Under the pieces are notes generated by a model. It worked only from the letters and a program-made list of their open reading frames with translations, did not search any database and was not told the origin of the DNA. This document shows, one piece after another, positions 9,901-17,936 of a stretch of 64,000 nucleotides of DNA; the first letter of the stretch is position 1; each line of letters begins with the position of its first letter. The position numbers were made by a program, and so were the translations under genes. The DNA lies in contig JASANH010000833.1 of NCBI GenBank assembly GCA_030248295.1, positions 62,001 through 126,000 on the forward strand, in the 5' to 3' direction. Source of the DNA: Mesodorylaimus sp. YZB2_4. Taxonomy: Eukaryota; Nematoda; Enoplea; Dorylaimida; Dorylaimidae.

Positions 9901-10441
9901 GATACAAATAGTTGGATTCTGTTTTTTGTTCTTTTTTAAATTTTGGCCAAGAGTGACTTCTGTCTAGTTTGTTTACTACGTACTTTACGAACCCTCTGAT
10001 GACAAAGTATCCACCCTTGGAAGTTTTTGAATAAGCGTCTATGTTGCTTTCATCTGGTAAAAGATTGTTGTGACAAACATAAATTGGAATACTCAATTCT
10101 TGATAAAGTGAATGGATTACATTTATTTGGACTTCTTCATTTGGTTTTTTAATCTCTTCGTAAAATTCAATTTTAAACGTGACGTTTTCTTGAAAAGATT
10201 CTCTCATGTAGATACATTTAGCAGGATTTCTTTCTGGAATGTCACTGTTAAAATCACAAAATCTCATGTAAACTGTTGAGATTTGTTTGTTGTTGGAAGT
10301 TTCAAATAACAAAAATTTTTTATTTAAAAATACAAATCGATCATTCCAGAAAGTAATAAAACTTTTTTGAGAATTGTAGAGAAAGTGGTAGTTTTTGTCA
10401 ATATCTGGAGAAATATACATGTCAAATATTTTTTTTTCCAT
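6971..10441 (-). CDS. rpo132: DNA-directed RNA polymerase second-largest subunit (rpo132)
   Basis: Started at the ATG at 10441, the product is 1156 residues, against about 1164 in vaccinia rpo132 (A24). An upstream open stretch to 10669 has no ATG support and is antisense to the small gene at 10455. Rpb2 signatures are visible: the HGENVGLHKRLNIGT fork region, the long hybrid-binding domain, the GRVGEMEVDSMSSHG motif near the C-terminus, and a C-terminal zinc ribbon (CSIC ... CLNC) about 80 residues from the end. It is the catalytic half-partner of the largest subunit (not in the window) in the cytoplasmic viral polymerase. Confidence 0.95.
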   Translation of the reverse strand: MEKKIFDMYISPDIDKNYHFLYNSQKSFITFWNDRFVFLNKKFLLFETSNNKQISTVYMRFCDFNSDIPERNPAKCIYMRESFQENVTFKIEFYEEIKKPNEEVQINVIHSLYQELSIPIYVCHNNLLPDESNIDAYSKTSKGGYFVIRGFVKYVVNKLDRSHSWPKFKKEQKTESNYLYRLSFNSIPDRWDDLFVFPQFFSIEYNNKTWSIVISSKKTFITVNFIILVCYLLDKNVNFVKNCMIKKFPHLSNSINLLFETSKLLIAEDNSESIEKYIQSVVEKEEKDFEKLFKNFLPHIIDKPNIEKGLFLYNILEHCICAFFEKKTYPNRDDASVRKIMTVGSIYEDLILTLFKNCFIDFITKIEKDNIKTTDKLITVLTKVKITNVFNNFFNMYDNSTSVSVKPGIELVVHQNIITPNLVVWETSVKKLTKEITVRDAPLSTYLIFGPVDTPDHGENVGLHKRLNIGTLVSYHSIETHKKLKHEVLSVIFDEITKQKLKINIFLGVHVLLVNESEQWVTSIDNSDILNLHKTLIEYKRKNYFSSDLIDIVLIPMYVYSTKIKKYLVDNTRYRQLRIIISNRIPYLPFFIVDKENGKLNLDKYTTDIEKNSNTAFKSFQRFIRKYPEIIEFLGSEQRKYVNICDTVDDFNSLSVAERKRYDYVSFPNHIYLSILENFLFDIGKANGARGIFGTSQAKQVIGAPYHNYLNRFDITKFMNVPYQRLCITNSVLKESELDLMGLGKTIKVALMSRNSNIEDGIIASRGFINRGGLCMFGTSIIKEDKLKIYKINCPNPPNFNNNYSKLSETGLPSVGTILENGDALYKVVDSTPIETSEYFFDASIPYKSPLPGRVIRVQKIEEGGNIKIYYTILITHELSEGHKLTTRAAQKGTIVQILDDSEMPYTESGEIPDLIINSTSLLARKTCNAYFEAILTKLYSYLPYEVIDYPSFQNVDTQTFLESVRKKLQDEKIPENIIENILNVEETMYNPFTFQPYPRKIFFSPLLVCRLKQIPEDKMSGRDRGKVNRFDQPPQGKKRGGSGRVGEMEVDSMSSHGGANIMYEFSKDIQEYQQLSRVCSICNSFATLETKETYKRWKCLNCEELGKTPMIKRVYLTKAARIMTELLKFRGCNLKIVNELDNILEENLQLVPSEK

Positions 10442-10454
10442 TGTAAATTTAACT

Positions 10455-10682
10455 ATGCCTAAAAATTGCAAGACTATGTCAAAAATCGACAAAACTTTTT
10501 CACCCTTTTCGGCTAACTTGTTATTTGATGCCAAAGAGGTTTTGTTAAGTACTGAGTTTTTACTACTGTTACAAAAAATGATTGACAATCGTTTACAGGT
10601 ATTAATTTCTGGAATACCAGAAGAACAATTGGAAGAAGACAACGAATTAATTAATGAATTTATCGACAAACTTATGACTTAG
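10455..10682 (+). CDS. Small acidic protein, unknown
   Basis: A 75-residue ORF from the ATG at 10455, divergent from rpo132 with 13 bases between the starts. It is helix-forming, with a Leu-rich centre and an acidic end (EEQLEEDNELINE). It fills the gap between rpo132 and the next gene, and nothing else there is coding, which supports it as real. An alternative in-frame ATG lies seven codons downstream. No family is recognised. Confidence 0.55.
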   Translation: MPKNCKTMSKIDKTFSPFSANLLFDAKEVLLSTEFLLLLQKMIDNRLQVLISGIPEEQLEEDNELINEFIDKLMT

Positions 10683-10694
10683 AAACGATCAGTA

Positions 10695-11189
10695 TCAAGT
10701 GCTTTCGAATGATTTACGATTGATTGAAAAGTAAAGTGTAAAGAAAATTAACACAAAGCATACTAAATACAAAATATTTACAACAACGTATTGGTTCCCA
10801 TCAAAAATATCTTGTAAAAACAGTTGAGGTTCAGACTTTAATTCGTCTGCGTATTCCAAATTGATTTTGTTTTCTTCTATTTTTGTAACTCGTGTAGTGA
10901 TGCTTTTTGAAAAACAGTTATTTACCAATTCGACTTTGTTTGCTTTAGATTTACTGTCAATCTGTAAATTTTTAATTCGGTTAGAACAGAGAACTATGTT
11001 GCAAAATTTTTGTTGTTCTTTGATGATTGTGGTAACAAATTGAGTTGGATCCAAACAGTCTGAATTGTAGCAGTAATAGGGAATTTCCAAATACTTGGTT
11101 TTGTTGGCATTTAAAACACATTTACATCTAGAGTCGTTTTTATTTTTGCTACAATAAAGAAGGATCTCGTAATCAGTTGTTGGATTCAT
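10695..11189 (-). CDS. Cys-rich tail-anchored protein, J5-like entry-fusion component
   Basis: 164 residues from the ATG at 11189. Eight cysteines (residues 13, 22, 24, 40, 45, 63, 68, 92) lie in the ectodomain, including a YCYNSDCLDP element that resembles the C-x3/4-C motif of the A16/G9/J5 family. A transmembrane segment follows at about 134-155 with a short tail. Poxvirus J5 is the small member of that family and sits in the entry-fusion complex of the mature virion. The next gene may be J4-like, which would repeat the J4-J5 adjacency. The family call is moderate. Confidence 0.5.
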   Translation of the reverse strand: MNPTTDYEILLYCSKNKNDSRCKCVLNANKTKYLEIPYYCYNSDCLDPTQFVTTIIKEQQKFCNIVLCSNRIKNLQIDSKSKANKVELVNNCFSKSITTRVTKIEENKINLEYADELKSEPQLFLQDIFDGNQYVVVNILYLVCFVLIFFTLYFSINRKSFEST

Positions 11190-11190
11190 A

Positions 11191-11829
11191 ATGGGCTTGT
11201 TTAAAACTTTTATAAGTGAATTAGCCAGATACAGGTATTTCAAAACTAAAAGTAAATGGGAATTGGTACAAATCAAATCGGCCAAGCCCCCAATTTATTT
11301 AGGAACAATACTTGATTTAAAAAAACTTTTTCCAGACGAATCAGATTTTGAAAAACTAATTACGATGACGCCTAAAAAAATTGGACAAGCAATTATGGAT
11401 TTTTTAAAAGACTACGACAACACAATTCCGCTATGTACAAAAGAAACGAGTCCCACATTTATTAAAAAAAAATCTCTTTTCAGAATGGACAGTTACGTGT
11501 GTATTGTAATCTTCAAAATCAATCCAGAAGTCAAATATTTTGAAGAGAAACTCACAGAAATGCCAAAAAATCCAGACGGAATCGACTTTGAAAAAAACTC
11601 ATGTGTAATCAGTATGTTACTAGGAAGAAGGATGGCTTTAATCAATTCTTCAAATGTTGAAGACGTTGACAAAATTATGTTTGTGTATAGAAACGAAATT
11701 GGTAACAATGTCGAAATTGAAAACAAACCAAGAAAAAATACTCCAACTGGAAAATTGACAACAGATATGTTGGAAAATGCTTTAATTGAATTAACTAATA
11801 ACGTAAGTAGTTTAGTTGCTAAATATTAA
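11191..11829 (+). CDS. Possible RNA polymerase 22-kDa subunit (J4-like), otherwise unknown
   Basis: A 212-residue protein whose ATG lies one base from the divergent start at 11189. The segment near residues 160-185 (FVYRNEIGNNVEIENKP) resembles the C-terminal region of poxvirus rpo22 (J4), the Rpb5-type subunit. Length and neighbourhood (next to a J5-like gene) agree. The N-terminal part does not give a clear match. It starts with Met-Gly, but no myristoylation context is evident. It could be an unrelated late protein. Confidence 0.4.
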   Translation: MGLFKTFISELARYRYFKTKSKWELVQIKSAKPPIYLGTILDLKKLFPDESDFEKLITMTPKKIGQAIMDFLKDYDNTIPLCTKETSPTFIKKKSLFRMDSYVCIVIFKINPEVKYFEEKLTEMPKNPDGIDFEKNSCVISMLLGRRMALINSSNVEDVDKIMFVYRNEIGNNVEIENKPRKNTPTGKLTTDMLENALIELTNNVSSLVAKY

Positions 11830-11940
11830 ATCTTAATTAATCCAAATTAATCGTATAAAGTGAATACAACAGTAGTTTAGTTGGGTAATATTAAATCTTA
11901 ATTAATCCAAATTAATCGTGTAAAGTGAAAGTGAATACAA
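11800..11940. repeat. Tandem duplication (about 70 bp, two copies) at convergent gene ends
   Basis: Two nearly identical blocks, about 11800-11869 and 11870-11940, share TTTAGTTG, TATTAAATCTTAATTAATCC, AAATTAATCGT and AAAGTGAATACAA. The first contains the 3' end and stop of the upstream gene. The second contains the 3' end and stop of the downstream - strand gene. Confidence 0.85.
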
Positions 11941-12996
11941 TATATTTGGTATTCTAAGAATTGATTGGCGATCAATATTCATAATTTCTACAGAATTAAT
12001 TTTGAGATTACCTCCCATGTTGTTTGGAAAAACTGCCAACTTGATCCAGTTAACAACTGGGTCTACTTTTAAAATTACTGCGTAATTTTTTGAATCTTCC
12101 AAATTGATAATTATCAATCGTCCTTCGTCTCCTGGTATAAAATCTTCTGGGATATTGATATTTGAAGAACTATTTGGAGCCAAAGGTTTTTGAACTAGGT
12201 AACCAATGTTTAAATATTTGAAAAAATTATTAAATAATGTTTCGATAAATGTATCTTTAGCTGTGTAACTACTTTCAAATCCAGAAAAAACGTATTGTAT
12301 GTATTCTATTTCTCGTTGAGTACTTTCAATTAATCGAGTTTCCAAAGAAAGCAAAACTAATTTACTAAGTCTAAATGTAAAATTTAGGTCTTTAATTTTA
12401 AAATTAATAGTAGTCGGCAACACATTTGTTACAACAAATCGATAGTTAAGAGAGATCATGTTAAATTTCCAAAGTTGGTACAAAATCAGCAATTTTTGAA
12501 AAATAATCACATCTAAAGTTTCCCTATCTGAAAATAGCTGAGTATGCCTTAGGTTGATGTCTACTTCTCTAAAGTATTCACCGTAGTAGATAATGTCAGC
12601 AGTTCTCAAAGCATTGTTTTTAATTTCTCCTTTTCCAAAACACATTATAAAATTCAAGTGTTTTTTTGCTAAAACACTATTTGACTGGGCTACCCAAAAT
12701 GAAAATTCTGCTGTGTTTGGTACTTTGTAGCTGGCAATTTTTTTTTTGTTTGCAATCGCGTCAAAGCATCTGCTAAAGATCATCTGTCTTCTAATTCTGT
12801 CTTCATTAAAATTTTCACCCAATAGTGGAGAAATACTTGTGTAATCATAGGTGTAAAGTCCTAAGGGAATTGTTTGAAAAAATCCTAATCGTTCTAGTAG
12901 TAGTTTTAAGTCCGGAAGATCGCTGGTACTAGTAGAAAAAAAAGTTTTTACGAGTTTATTTAGTTCGTCTAAGTTGGCAACTGAAGAATCATTCAT
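11902..12996 (-). CDS. Unknown 364-residue protein
   Basis: A globular protein with no membrane segment, Cys cluster or nucleotide-binding motif. The start ATG at 12996 gives MNDSSVAN, and the gene is followed closely upstream by the A16/G9-like gene on the same strand (14-base gap). An aromatic- and Leu-rich central part (about residues 160-270) suggests a mainly helical fold. It lies within a block of transcription and entry genes, so a core function is likely, but I do not recognise it. Confidence 0.65.
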   Translation of the reverse strand: MNDSSVANLDELNKLVKTFFSTSTSDLPDLKLLLERLGFFQTIPLGLYTYDYTSISPLLGENFNEDRIRRQMIFSRCFDAIANKKKIASYKVPNTAEFSFWVAQSNSVLAKKHLNFIMCFGKGEIKNNALRTADIIYYGEYFREVDINLRHTQLFSDRETLDVIIFQKLLILYQLWKFNMISLNYRFVVTNVLPTTINFKIKDLNFTFRLSKLVLLSLETRLIESTQREIEYIQYVFSGFESSYTAKDTFIETLFNNFFKYLNIGYLVQKPLAPNSSSNINIPEDFIPGDEGRLIIINLEDSKNYAVILKVDPVVNWIKLAVFPNNMGGNLKINSVEIMNIDRQSILRIPNILYSLSLYTINLD

Positions 12997-13010
12997 GTTT
13001 GACTGACTGT

Positions 13011-14171
13011 TTATTTACTTGTAGGAAAAATATCAAAATCTAAGTAGTATGAAATAAAAAAAATAAATAATAACCCGATAATCAAATACAAAAATCCGTG
13101 ACGTGGTAAAAAAATTGATAAATTGGAAGTAAGCTCTGTAACTTTTTCAGAAAGTTCTGCTTCAATTTTTGTTTCTTCTACGACTGTGTTCTTTGGGGTT
13201 TTTTCAATTTCCGTATCTTGGGTGTAACATTTTGTGACAATTTTACCTTTTTTTAACAGTGAATCATTGAGGTTGCCAAGACTAATTTCACAAGGATATT
13301 TTGTTTTGTATGTTTTACATTTGTCGTATTTTTCAAAAATTTTATCAGTTGTCAAATTCCAGTTACTAGTTGCGATACATTCCGGAGTGTTACAAATATT
13401 TTTTACTGGAACTTTAGCACCACAAGGTAGCTGGGGATCGTTTTTAAATTTTTCCAAAGCCTTATCAATTAAATCATCAAATTGTGGATTAGCACTGATT
13501 GTGAATCTTTTCCTAATCAGATTAAAGATTTCTCTACAAAAAAAAGTCGTAAATATTGACCGATCACTTGTACAGTCATTAATTACTTCTTTTACAGAGT
13601 TTGCAACGTTAGCGTTGGTTGCGTCATCAGTTTTTTGCTCGGAGGCAACTTGAAAAGTCGAAAACACTCGACTGTTAATTTCGCCGTCACGTGAAGGTAC
13701 AGGAACTTTTTGAAAGGAGTAGGTACAAAGCATGTTAACAGGTGACGCTCCGGTTCTGTCTGGATCACAGGTAAAATACACAACTCGATTATCATACCTG
13801 ACGACTTTTTCAAAAATATCTGTATAAGGTGCTTGGCAGCAGTCTTGTACTAAATACTGGTATCTTCGACGTCTAATCGAAACTGGTACAAAAATATTTG
13901 GATCATCTAAAGCGTTGTCGTCGTAGACTATCTGACTACCATAAGTAGACATTTCAAATTCTGAAGAACCTAGTCCGTCTAATAGTTTCAAATCTTTGAA
14001 CCATCTTAATGGGATTGCCGTGCTGTAAATCAATGAGTCGTCAGTGATTGTAAGCCCAAGAAAATAAAGAAATTCTTTGTCGGTGAGTGTTCTATTTTGT
14101 GCTTGATGTTTGTAGTTAGAGATTGGTACTGGATTAAATGTTCCGATTATTTTTGGGTCTGATGGACGCAT
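13011..14171 (-). CDS. Entry-fusion complex protein of the A16/G9 family
   Basis: A 386-residue protein with 12 cysteines in a long N-terminal ectodomain and one transmembrane segment at about 359-377 followed by a short tail. This is the A16/G9/J5 layout of the poxvirus entry-fusion complex, which merges virion and cell membranes. The start lies in TTTAAATG, a late promoter. A16 and G9 of vaccinia begin with a myristoylated Met-Gly. This protein begins Met-Arg-Pro and cannot be modified in that way. A second, larger relative is at 43953. Confidence 0.6.
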   Translation of the reverse strand: MRPSDPKIIGTFNPVPISNYKHQAQNRTLTDKEFLYFLGLTITDDSLIYSTAIPLRWFKDLKLLDGLGSSEFEMSTYGSQIVYDDNALDDPNIFVPVSIRRRRYQYLVQDCCQAPYTDIFEKVVRYDNRVVYFTCDPDRTGASPVNMLCTYSFQKVPVPSRDGEINSRVFSTFQVASEQKTDDATNANVANSVKEVINDCTSDRSIFTTFFCREIFNLIRKRFTISANPQFDDLIDKALEKFKNDPQLPCGAKVPVKNICNTPECIATSNWNLTTDKIFEKYDKCKTYKTKYPCEISLGNLNDSLLKKGKIVTKCYTQDTEIEKTPKNTVVEETKIEAELSEKVTELTSNLSIFLPRHGFLYLIIGLLFIFFISYYLDFDIFPTSK

Positions 14172-14214
14172 TTAAATCTTGTAAAAAATGAAACTTATTT
14201 TTTTCAGGTAATAA

Positions 14215-14589
14215 ATGTCTTCTAGTACTGGAATGAGTTTTATTGATGAAGTACGAGATATTTTAAAATACTCTAAAAATCGACAAAATGAAAAAAAGGA
14301 TTACTCCTACTATTTGTTGCCAAAAACTTGTTCTTCCTGTAGGAAAATTTTACCAGAAACACTCAAATTGATGAAAAATGATCAAGTTTTTAAAAACAAA
14401 TTAGACCTGCTAGACAACAATTTCAGTTTTAGTCAACTGGAGCTAGCCAAAAATGCCACTGAAACAGAAGAATTTATTGCCAAATTAAAAAAATACCAAA
14501 AAAATTCTGAAAACTTTAACAACGCTTGTTCGGAACTTGTTAACATGGTAATCGAACCATTTAAAAACAATTTAAGAGAGACAAATTAA
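14215..14589 (+). CDS. Small late protein with a CxxC motif
   Basis: 124 residues, starting in GGTAATAAATG (late promoter). The N-terminal third contains a TCSSCRK motif (about residues 38-44). The rest is helical and charged. A CxxC and this length recall the cytoplasmic disulfide-pathway proteins of poxviruses (A2.5, G4), but no cis-Pro loop is seen, so a thioredoxin fold is not claimed. A better glutaredoxin-like candidate is at 45290. Confidence 0.6.
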   Translation: MSSSTGMSFIDEVRDILKYSKNRQNEKKDYSYYLLPKTCSSCRKILPETLKLMKNDQVFKNKLDLLDNNFSFSQLELAKNATETEEFIAKLKKYQKNSENFNNACSELVNMVIEPFKNNLRETN

Positions 14590-14648
14590 AATTAAACAAC
14601 TGTACAATTTGAAATAATTTGAAATAATTTAAATTTTAAATGACTTTT

Positions 14649-15236
14649 TTACAATTTAAAAATTGTTTTTGGTGGATAATGGATCAGTAACGTATGACCA
14701 TCGTCCGGATCTAAATTATTGGCGTAATCTTTAATTACATTAAAATTGTCGTCCACGATTATATAATTTCTAGAAAATTTATCAATCCATTTGTATAGAT
14801 AATCGGTAATTTTTTTTAAACAATAAGATTTTTGAATTTTTCTACTTACGCTGATAATCGCTCCAAATTTATACAAATACGATTTATATTTTTTTGTAAA
14901 CAGGTAGTCTAGATCTTGATTTTTTTCAAATGTCCTGACTATATACGCATAGATAAATGATTCTTTAGGAAAAATATCTAAAATGTTGAGTATTGAAAGA
15001 ATTGAGTTACCTCTGTGAGTAATAAAAAATATTCCCAAACATTTTGTAGACAAAGCCACTTCTTTAAAACTGTCATCAAAGTCTTCAAACGACATGTTTT
15101 TGAAAGTATTTAAAGTACTGTCGAGAATTGTATCGTCGATATCTAAAAACAAATAAAAGCAACCAGGAAAATTTAAAATTTGTTTAAGGATTGGAAGTAG
15201 TGACATATCGGGGTCTAAAACTACGCACCTCATCAT
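14649..15236 (-). CDS. HAD-superfamily phosphatase-like protein
   Basis: 195 residues from the ATG at 15236, just after GTATAAAA. HAD motif I is seen as FLDIDDTIL (nucleophile Asp32, acid Asp34). Motif II is FITHRG (Thr73). Motif IV is the IIVDDN near residue 165. A Lys between them can act as motif III. The family contains phosphatases acting on proteins, nucleotides or sugars, and the substrate here is unknown. Conserved poxviruses lack a standard HAD gene, so this is an accessory addition within the core block. Confidence 0.7.
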   Translation of the reverse strand: MMRCVVLDPDMSLLPILKQILNFPGCFYLFLDIDDTILDSTLNTFKNMSFEDFDDSFKEVALSTKCLGIFFITHRGNSILSILNILDIFPKESFIYAYIVRTFEKNQDLDYLFTKKYKSYLYKFGAIISVSRKIQKSYCLKKITDYLYKWIDKFSRNYIIVDDNFNVIKDYANNLDPDDGHTLLIHYPPKTIFKL

Positions 15237-15253
15237 TTTTATACTGTACAAAA

Positions 15254-15607
15254 TTAAACGTCAAACACGTGGCTGGTATCTTTCTCACAGACTAACTTTG
15301 TTTCGTCTGGTTCGTCAAGAGCGCGAACTTGTTGAATTTTTAACACTAATGGACCACCACAAATTTTACAGCGAAGTGTTGTTTCGTTAAATATTGTGTA
15401 ATCATCTAATGTTTTTTCATACTTTAACTTTTTCCGTTCTTCTGAAATAATCTCAGACATCAAATACGTGAATCCAGACTGAGTATTGATTAACAATTTA
15501 TCTACTAAAGTTTTTTCGATGGCATTCATTTTTGGATTGAGGTACTCTTTAGGACAAAAGATCTGTAAAACTTTTTGTTTTTTTGAAGAACCACCACCGC
15601 TTGGCAT
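15254..15607 (-). CDS. rpo30: TFIIS-like RNA polymerase subunit (rpo30-like)
   Basis: 117 residues from the ATG at 15607. The longer upstream frame would be antisense to the gene at 15624 and lacks an ATG there. The C-terminal zinc ribbon has CKIC (80-83), the acidic hairpin RALDEPDE (95-102), Cys107 and probably His113. The Asp-Glu pair in this hairpin is the transcript-cleavage motif of TFIIS and of poxvirus rpo30 (E4). It would rescue stalled polymerase and serve as an intermediate-stage factor. The fourth ligand is not Cys as usual, and the N-terminal domain is much shorter than in vaccinia. Confidence 0.75.
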   Translation of the reverse strand: MPSGGGSSKKQKVLQIFCPKEYLNPKMNAIEKTLVDKLLINTQSGFTYLMSEIISEERKKLKYEKTLDDYTIFNETTLRCKICGGPLVLKIQQVRALDEPDETKLVCEKDTSHVFDV

Positions 15608-15623
15608 TTTTTTGATTCTATAA

Positions 15624-15890
15624 ATGGAACTCTTTTCAATGATATTTATATTGGTGTCAATTTTTATCTTTGTTGTCTGTATTTTACCAAGTTTTATTTC
15701 AACCCAGGTACAACAACAGAATCGTCCTCCAATTTCAAAAGTTTTCCTGTCAGAACAACAAGAAAAGAAATACATCGTCGACACTAACAAAATCTATAAA
15801 AAATTATTAATTTTAGAAGATTTGATTACAAAAAAAATTTTAAAAGATAATGATAATGAAAACGAGAAGTTAATCGAACAAGAAAATTAA
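15624..15890 (+). CDS. Small single-span late membrane protein
   Basis: 88 residues starting in CTATAAATGG. An N-terminal hydrophobic anchor (about 5-26) is followed by a hydrophilic, charged domain with an acidic C-terminus, predicted to project from the membrane. Its start is 16 bases from the divergent rpo30-like start and its end overlaps the next gene by four bases. It resembles in layout the small N-anchored proteins of poxvirus virions, but no family is recognised. Confidence 0.6.
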   Translation: MELFSMIFILVSIFIFVVCILPSFISTQVQQQNRPPISKVFLSEQQEKKYIVDTNKIYKKLLILEDLITKKILKDNDNENEKLIEQEN

Positions 15891-16882
15891 GAAGACCGAT
15901 CTCCAGGTAAAAAAATAAAGAATTTTTTAGCCAATTGTTTAATTGACGACAATACCAAAAGTCCAAATGAACAGGTGTTTTCACCATCTAAGTTTTTTTC
16001 CACAAGTAAGATCACTACGCGTTTAAAAATATCTTCGTGTTCTCCAAACACAAGCGGTAGTTCTAAAGATTTTAAACAGTCTAATTTACACGTTGAAATT
16101 TTAAATTCTTCTGGGTAGTTTTCTTTTTCCTTTCCTTTTTTAATAAATGTGAATGATTCTTCGTAACGAAGTCTTTTAGATTCATCCAAATATTTACAAG
16201 TAATCAAGTTGTCTGAAACTGTAAAAAATATATTTTCAGCTTTACTTGATGTTGCGATTTTTAATAAGTTTTTAAGAGTAGTGAATTCAATATAAAAATA
16301 ACCCAAAGTACAATTTAGAGAGTAGATGTCTAAATCGTAATCTAATATTGGTGAATCCAGATATGGAATTACGTATCTTCTAAAACTATTAAATTTAAGT
16401 TTTTTATTAGTTGGTTCTTGAGAAATAAATTCTTCCAGATCAAACAGTTCTTTGATGTGTTTAAATTTGTGTAGTTTACTCTCTTCTTTTCTGTCAAAGA
16501 CTGTACAGGATAAGTTTTGATCAGTCGGAATTATAAATTTTTTGTCCAGTGACAATTCTTGAGTAGTGTAGTAGGCGCTTATTCCTAAATTTTCAATCAC
16601 CAAATAGACTACTTTTTGGTGAGTTTTTTCTTGAGTTCCTTTTAGTTCTGGAATCATCAACAACTGTTTGTCTAATTTGATTTTTTTTTTGAAATCCTTT
16701 GTAATATTTGATTTGATAATTTCACAACTTGTAAAAAATTTTACATTATCTTGTCTGTGTGCTATGAATTTTAATATTGATAAATCTGAACTGTCAATAA
16801 ACAAAGTTACTTCACTTTCTTTTAGAAAAGATAAGAATTTTAAAATATTTTTGAAATTTTTTCTATCCAGCACAAGATACAT
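15887..16882 (-). CDS. PCNA-like protein, possible VLTF-1 (G8-like)
   Basis: A 331-residue protein with a sliding-clamp look. An N-terminal FIDSSDLSILKFIA segment and a second-half LKNLLKIATSSKAENIFFTVSDN segment (split here by the length limit in motif terms) fit the repeated PCNA half-domain pattern. Poxvirus late transcription factor VLTF-1 (G8) is considered a structural relative of PCNA, and other large DNA viruses encode true PCNA. Both roles are possible, and at 331 residues it is longer than either. The start lies in CATAAATG (late-type). Confidence 0.5.
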   Translation of the reverse strand: MYLVLDRKNFKNILKFLSFLKESEVTLFIDSSDLSILKFIAHRQDNVKFFTSCEIIKSNITKDFKKKIKLDKQLLMIPELKGTQEKTHQKVVYLVIENLGISAYYTTQELSLDKKFIIPTDQNLSCTVFDRKEESKLHKFKHIKELFDLEEFISQEPTNKKLKFNSFRRYVIPYLDSPILDYDLDIYSLNCTLGYFYIEFTTLKNLLKIATSSKAENIFFTVSDNLITCKYLDESKRLRYEESFTFIKKGKEKENYPEEFKISTCKLDCLKSLELPLVFGEHEDIFKRVVILLVEKNLDGENTCSFGLLVLSSIKQLAKKFFIFLPGDRSS

Positions 16883-16884
16883 TT

Positions 16885-17481
16885 ATGGACAAAAATATAA
16901 TAACATTACTGAAAATTAAAACATTTATCATCTATCAAATTAAAAATAAAAAAAAAGTATTTTTTGACAACACCTGCACAACTGAAATCACTACTAAAGT
17001 TTTGAAACTAAAAGAACCAGATGAAGAATTTGTATTAAGCAACAACGAAGAATCGTTTGTGTTAATGTGTAGTAAAGACGATTTTACTATTTACTATTTT
17101 GTATTTTATAATAATATTTATAATATTAAACTAATACAAAAAATTTATAAAAAATACGAACATTTGTTTTTTCCGCTTCCGATTTTGATTTCGAACATTC
17201 AAAGCAACATCAACAAAGAAAACATTTTGTGTTTCACGTTCAACCAAATCTACGTTAATTACTTAAGTATTGTGGATACAATCTACGTAAAGTTGATTAC
17301 ACCTGAGAAATTCAAACATATAAATCAGATTACCAAAAATATTTGTAGCTTGAATAAGTCGCTTTCAAAGGAAGATATTGAAGTAAAACTTTTTTATCAT
17401 CCTACTTTGTTAGATTACACAGATATTAACTTAGAATACAAAAGCAACCTACTCGGAAATGATTACAGATTTATGTCGTAG
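16885..17481 (+). CDS. Unknown 198-residue protein
   Basis: A basic, aromatic-rich, Ile/Lys-rich protein with no recognisable motif. Its ATG is two bases from the divergent start at 16882 (CATTTATGG carries both starts), so the two genes must share a promoter region. It has no membrane segment. It lies at the right end of the first core block, before the gene-poor stretch. Confidence 0.55.
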   Translation: MDKNIITLLKIKTFIIYQIKNKKKVFFDNTCTTEITTKVLKLKEPDEEFVLSNNEESFVLMCSKDDFTIYYFVFYNNIYNIKLIQKIYKKYEHLFFPLPILISNIQSNINKENILCFTFNQIYVNYLSIVDTIYVKLITPEKFKHINQITKNICSLNKSLSKEDIEVKLFYHPTLLDYTDINLEYKSNLLGNDYRFMS

Positions 17482-17627
17482 TAACACCACCTAACAGTCT
17501 AAAAAAAATGAAATCGTAAATCTAATAAATTAAGTTCAGACCATTTGGCAAATATTTCTATCAAAAATTTGCCGTTATAAATAAGAGAAGTAGGCATTTA
17601 GTAAGTTTCATTTATGAAATTTGCAAA

Positions 17628-17936
17628 ATGCCGCTAGTTAACGAAGTTCACGATTTTAAGTATAAATTTACTATTAAAGACGGTGAACTAGTTATGTTAC
17701 CTGACGGGGATACTTACAGTAAGCCATGCTACCAACACAGTGCAGACGAACCTTGTATCCCAGTCAAGTACATGGATCACTGTTTTTCGATTGCTAGTGA
17801 CACCAGTTTTAATATTGGGGAATGCCTAGAGAAGATATGGGAAGTTCTCAAACTAAACAAAGTTTTTGAGGACACTCCCAACGTGTCGCTTGACCTCAAA
17901 TTTGATACACTCGAACAACAAGTGTATCTTGAGTAA
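17628..17936 (+). CDS. Small protein of less AT-rich composition, unknown
   Basis: 102 residues from the ATG at 17628. The codons use clearly more G and C than the neighbours. It has four Cys, is acidic (pI low) and contains a KPCYQHSADEPC element. No membrane segment is seen. There is no clear late or early promoter motif. It is isolated at the left edge of a gene-poor region and may be a recent acquisition. It is called as coding because the whole span is open with balanced composition, but support is modest. Confidence 0.45.
   Translation: MPLVNEVHDFKYKFTIKDGELVMLPDGDTYSKPCYQHSADEPCIPVKYMDHCFSIASDTSFNIGECLEKIWEVLKLNKVFEDTPNVSLDLKFDTLEQQVYLE

Noticed and set aside
10442..10669. N-terminal extension of rpo132
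   Set aside because: It starts without an ATG, lacks Rpb2 character and is antisense to the small + strand ORF at 10455. The ATG at 10441 gives the normal length.
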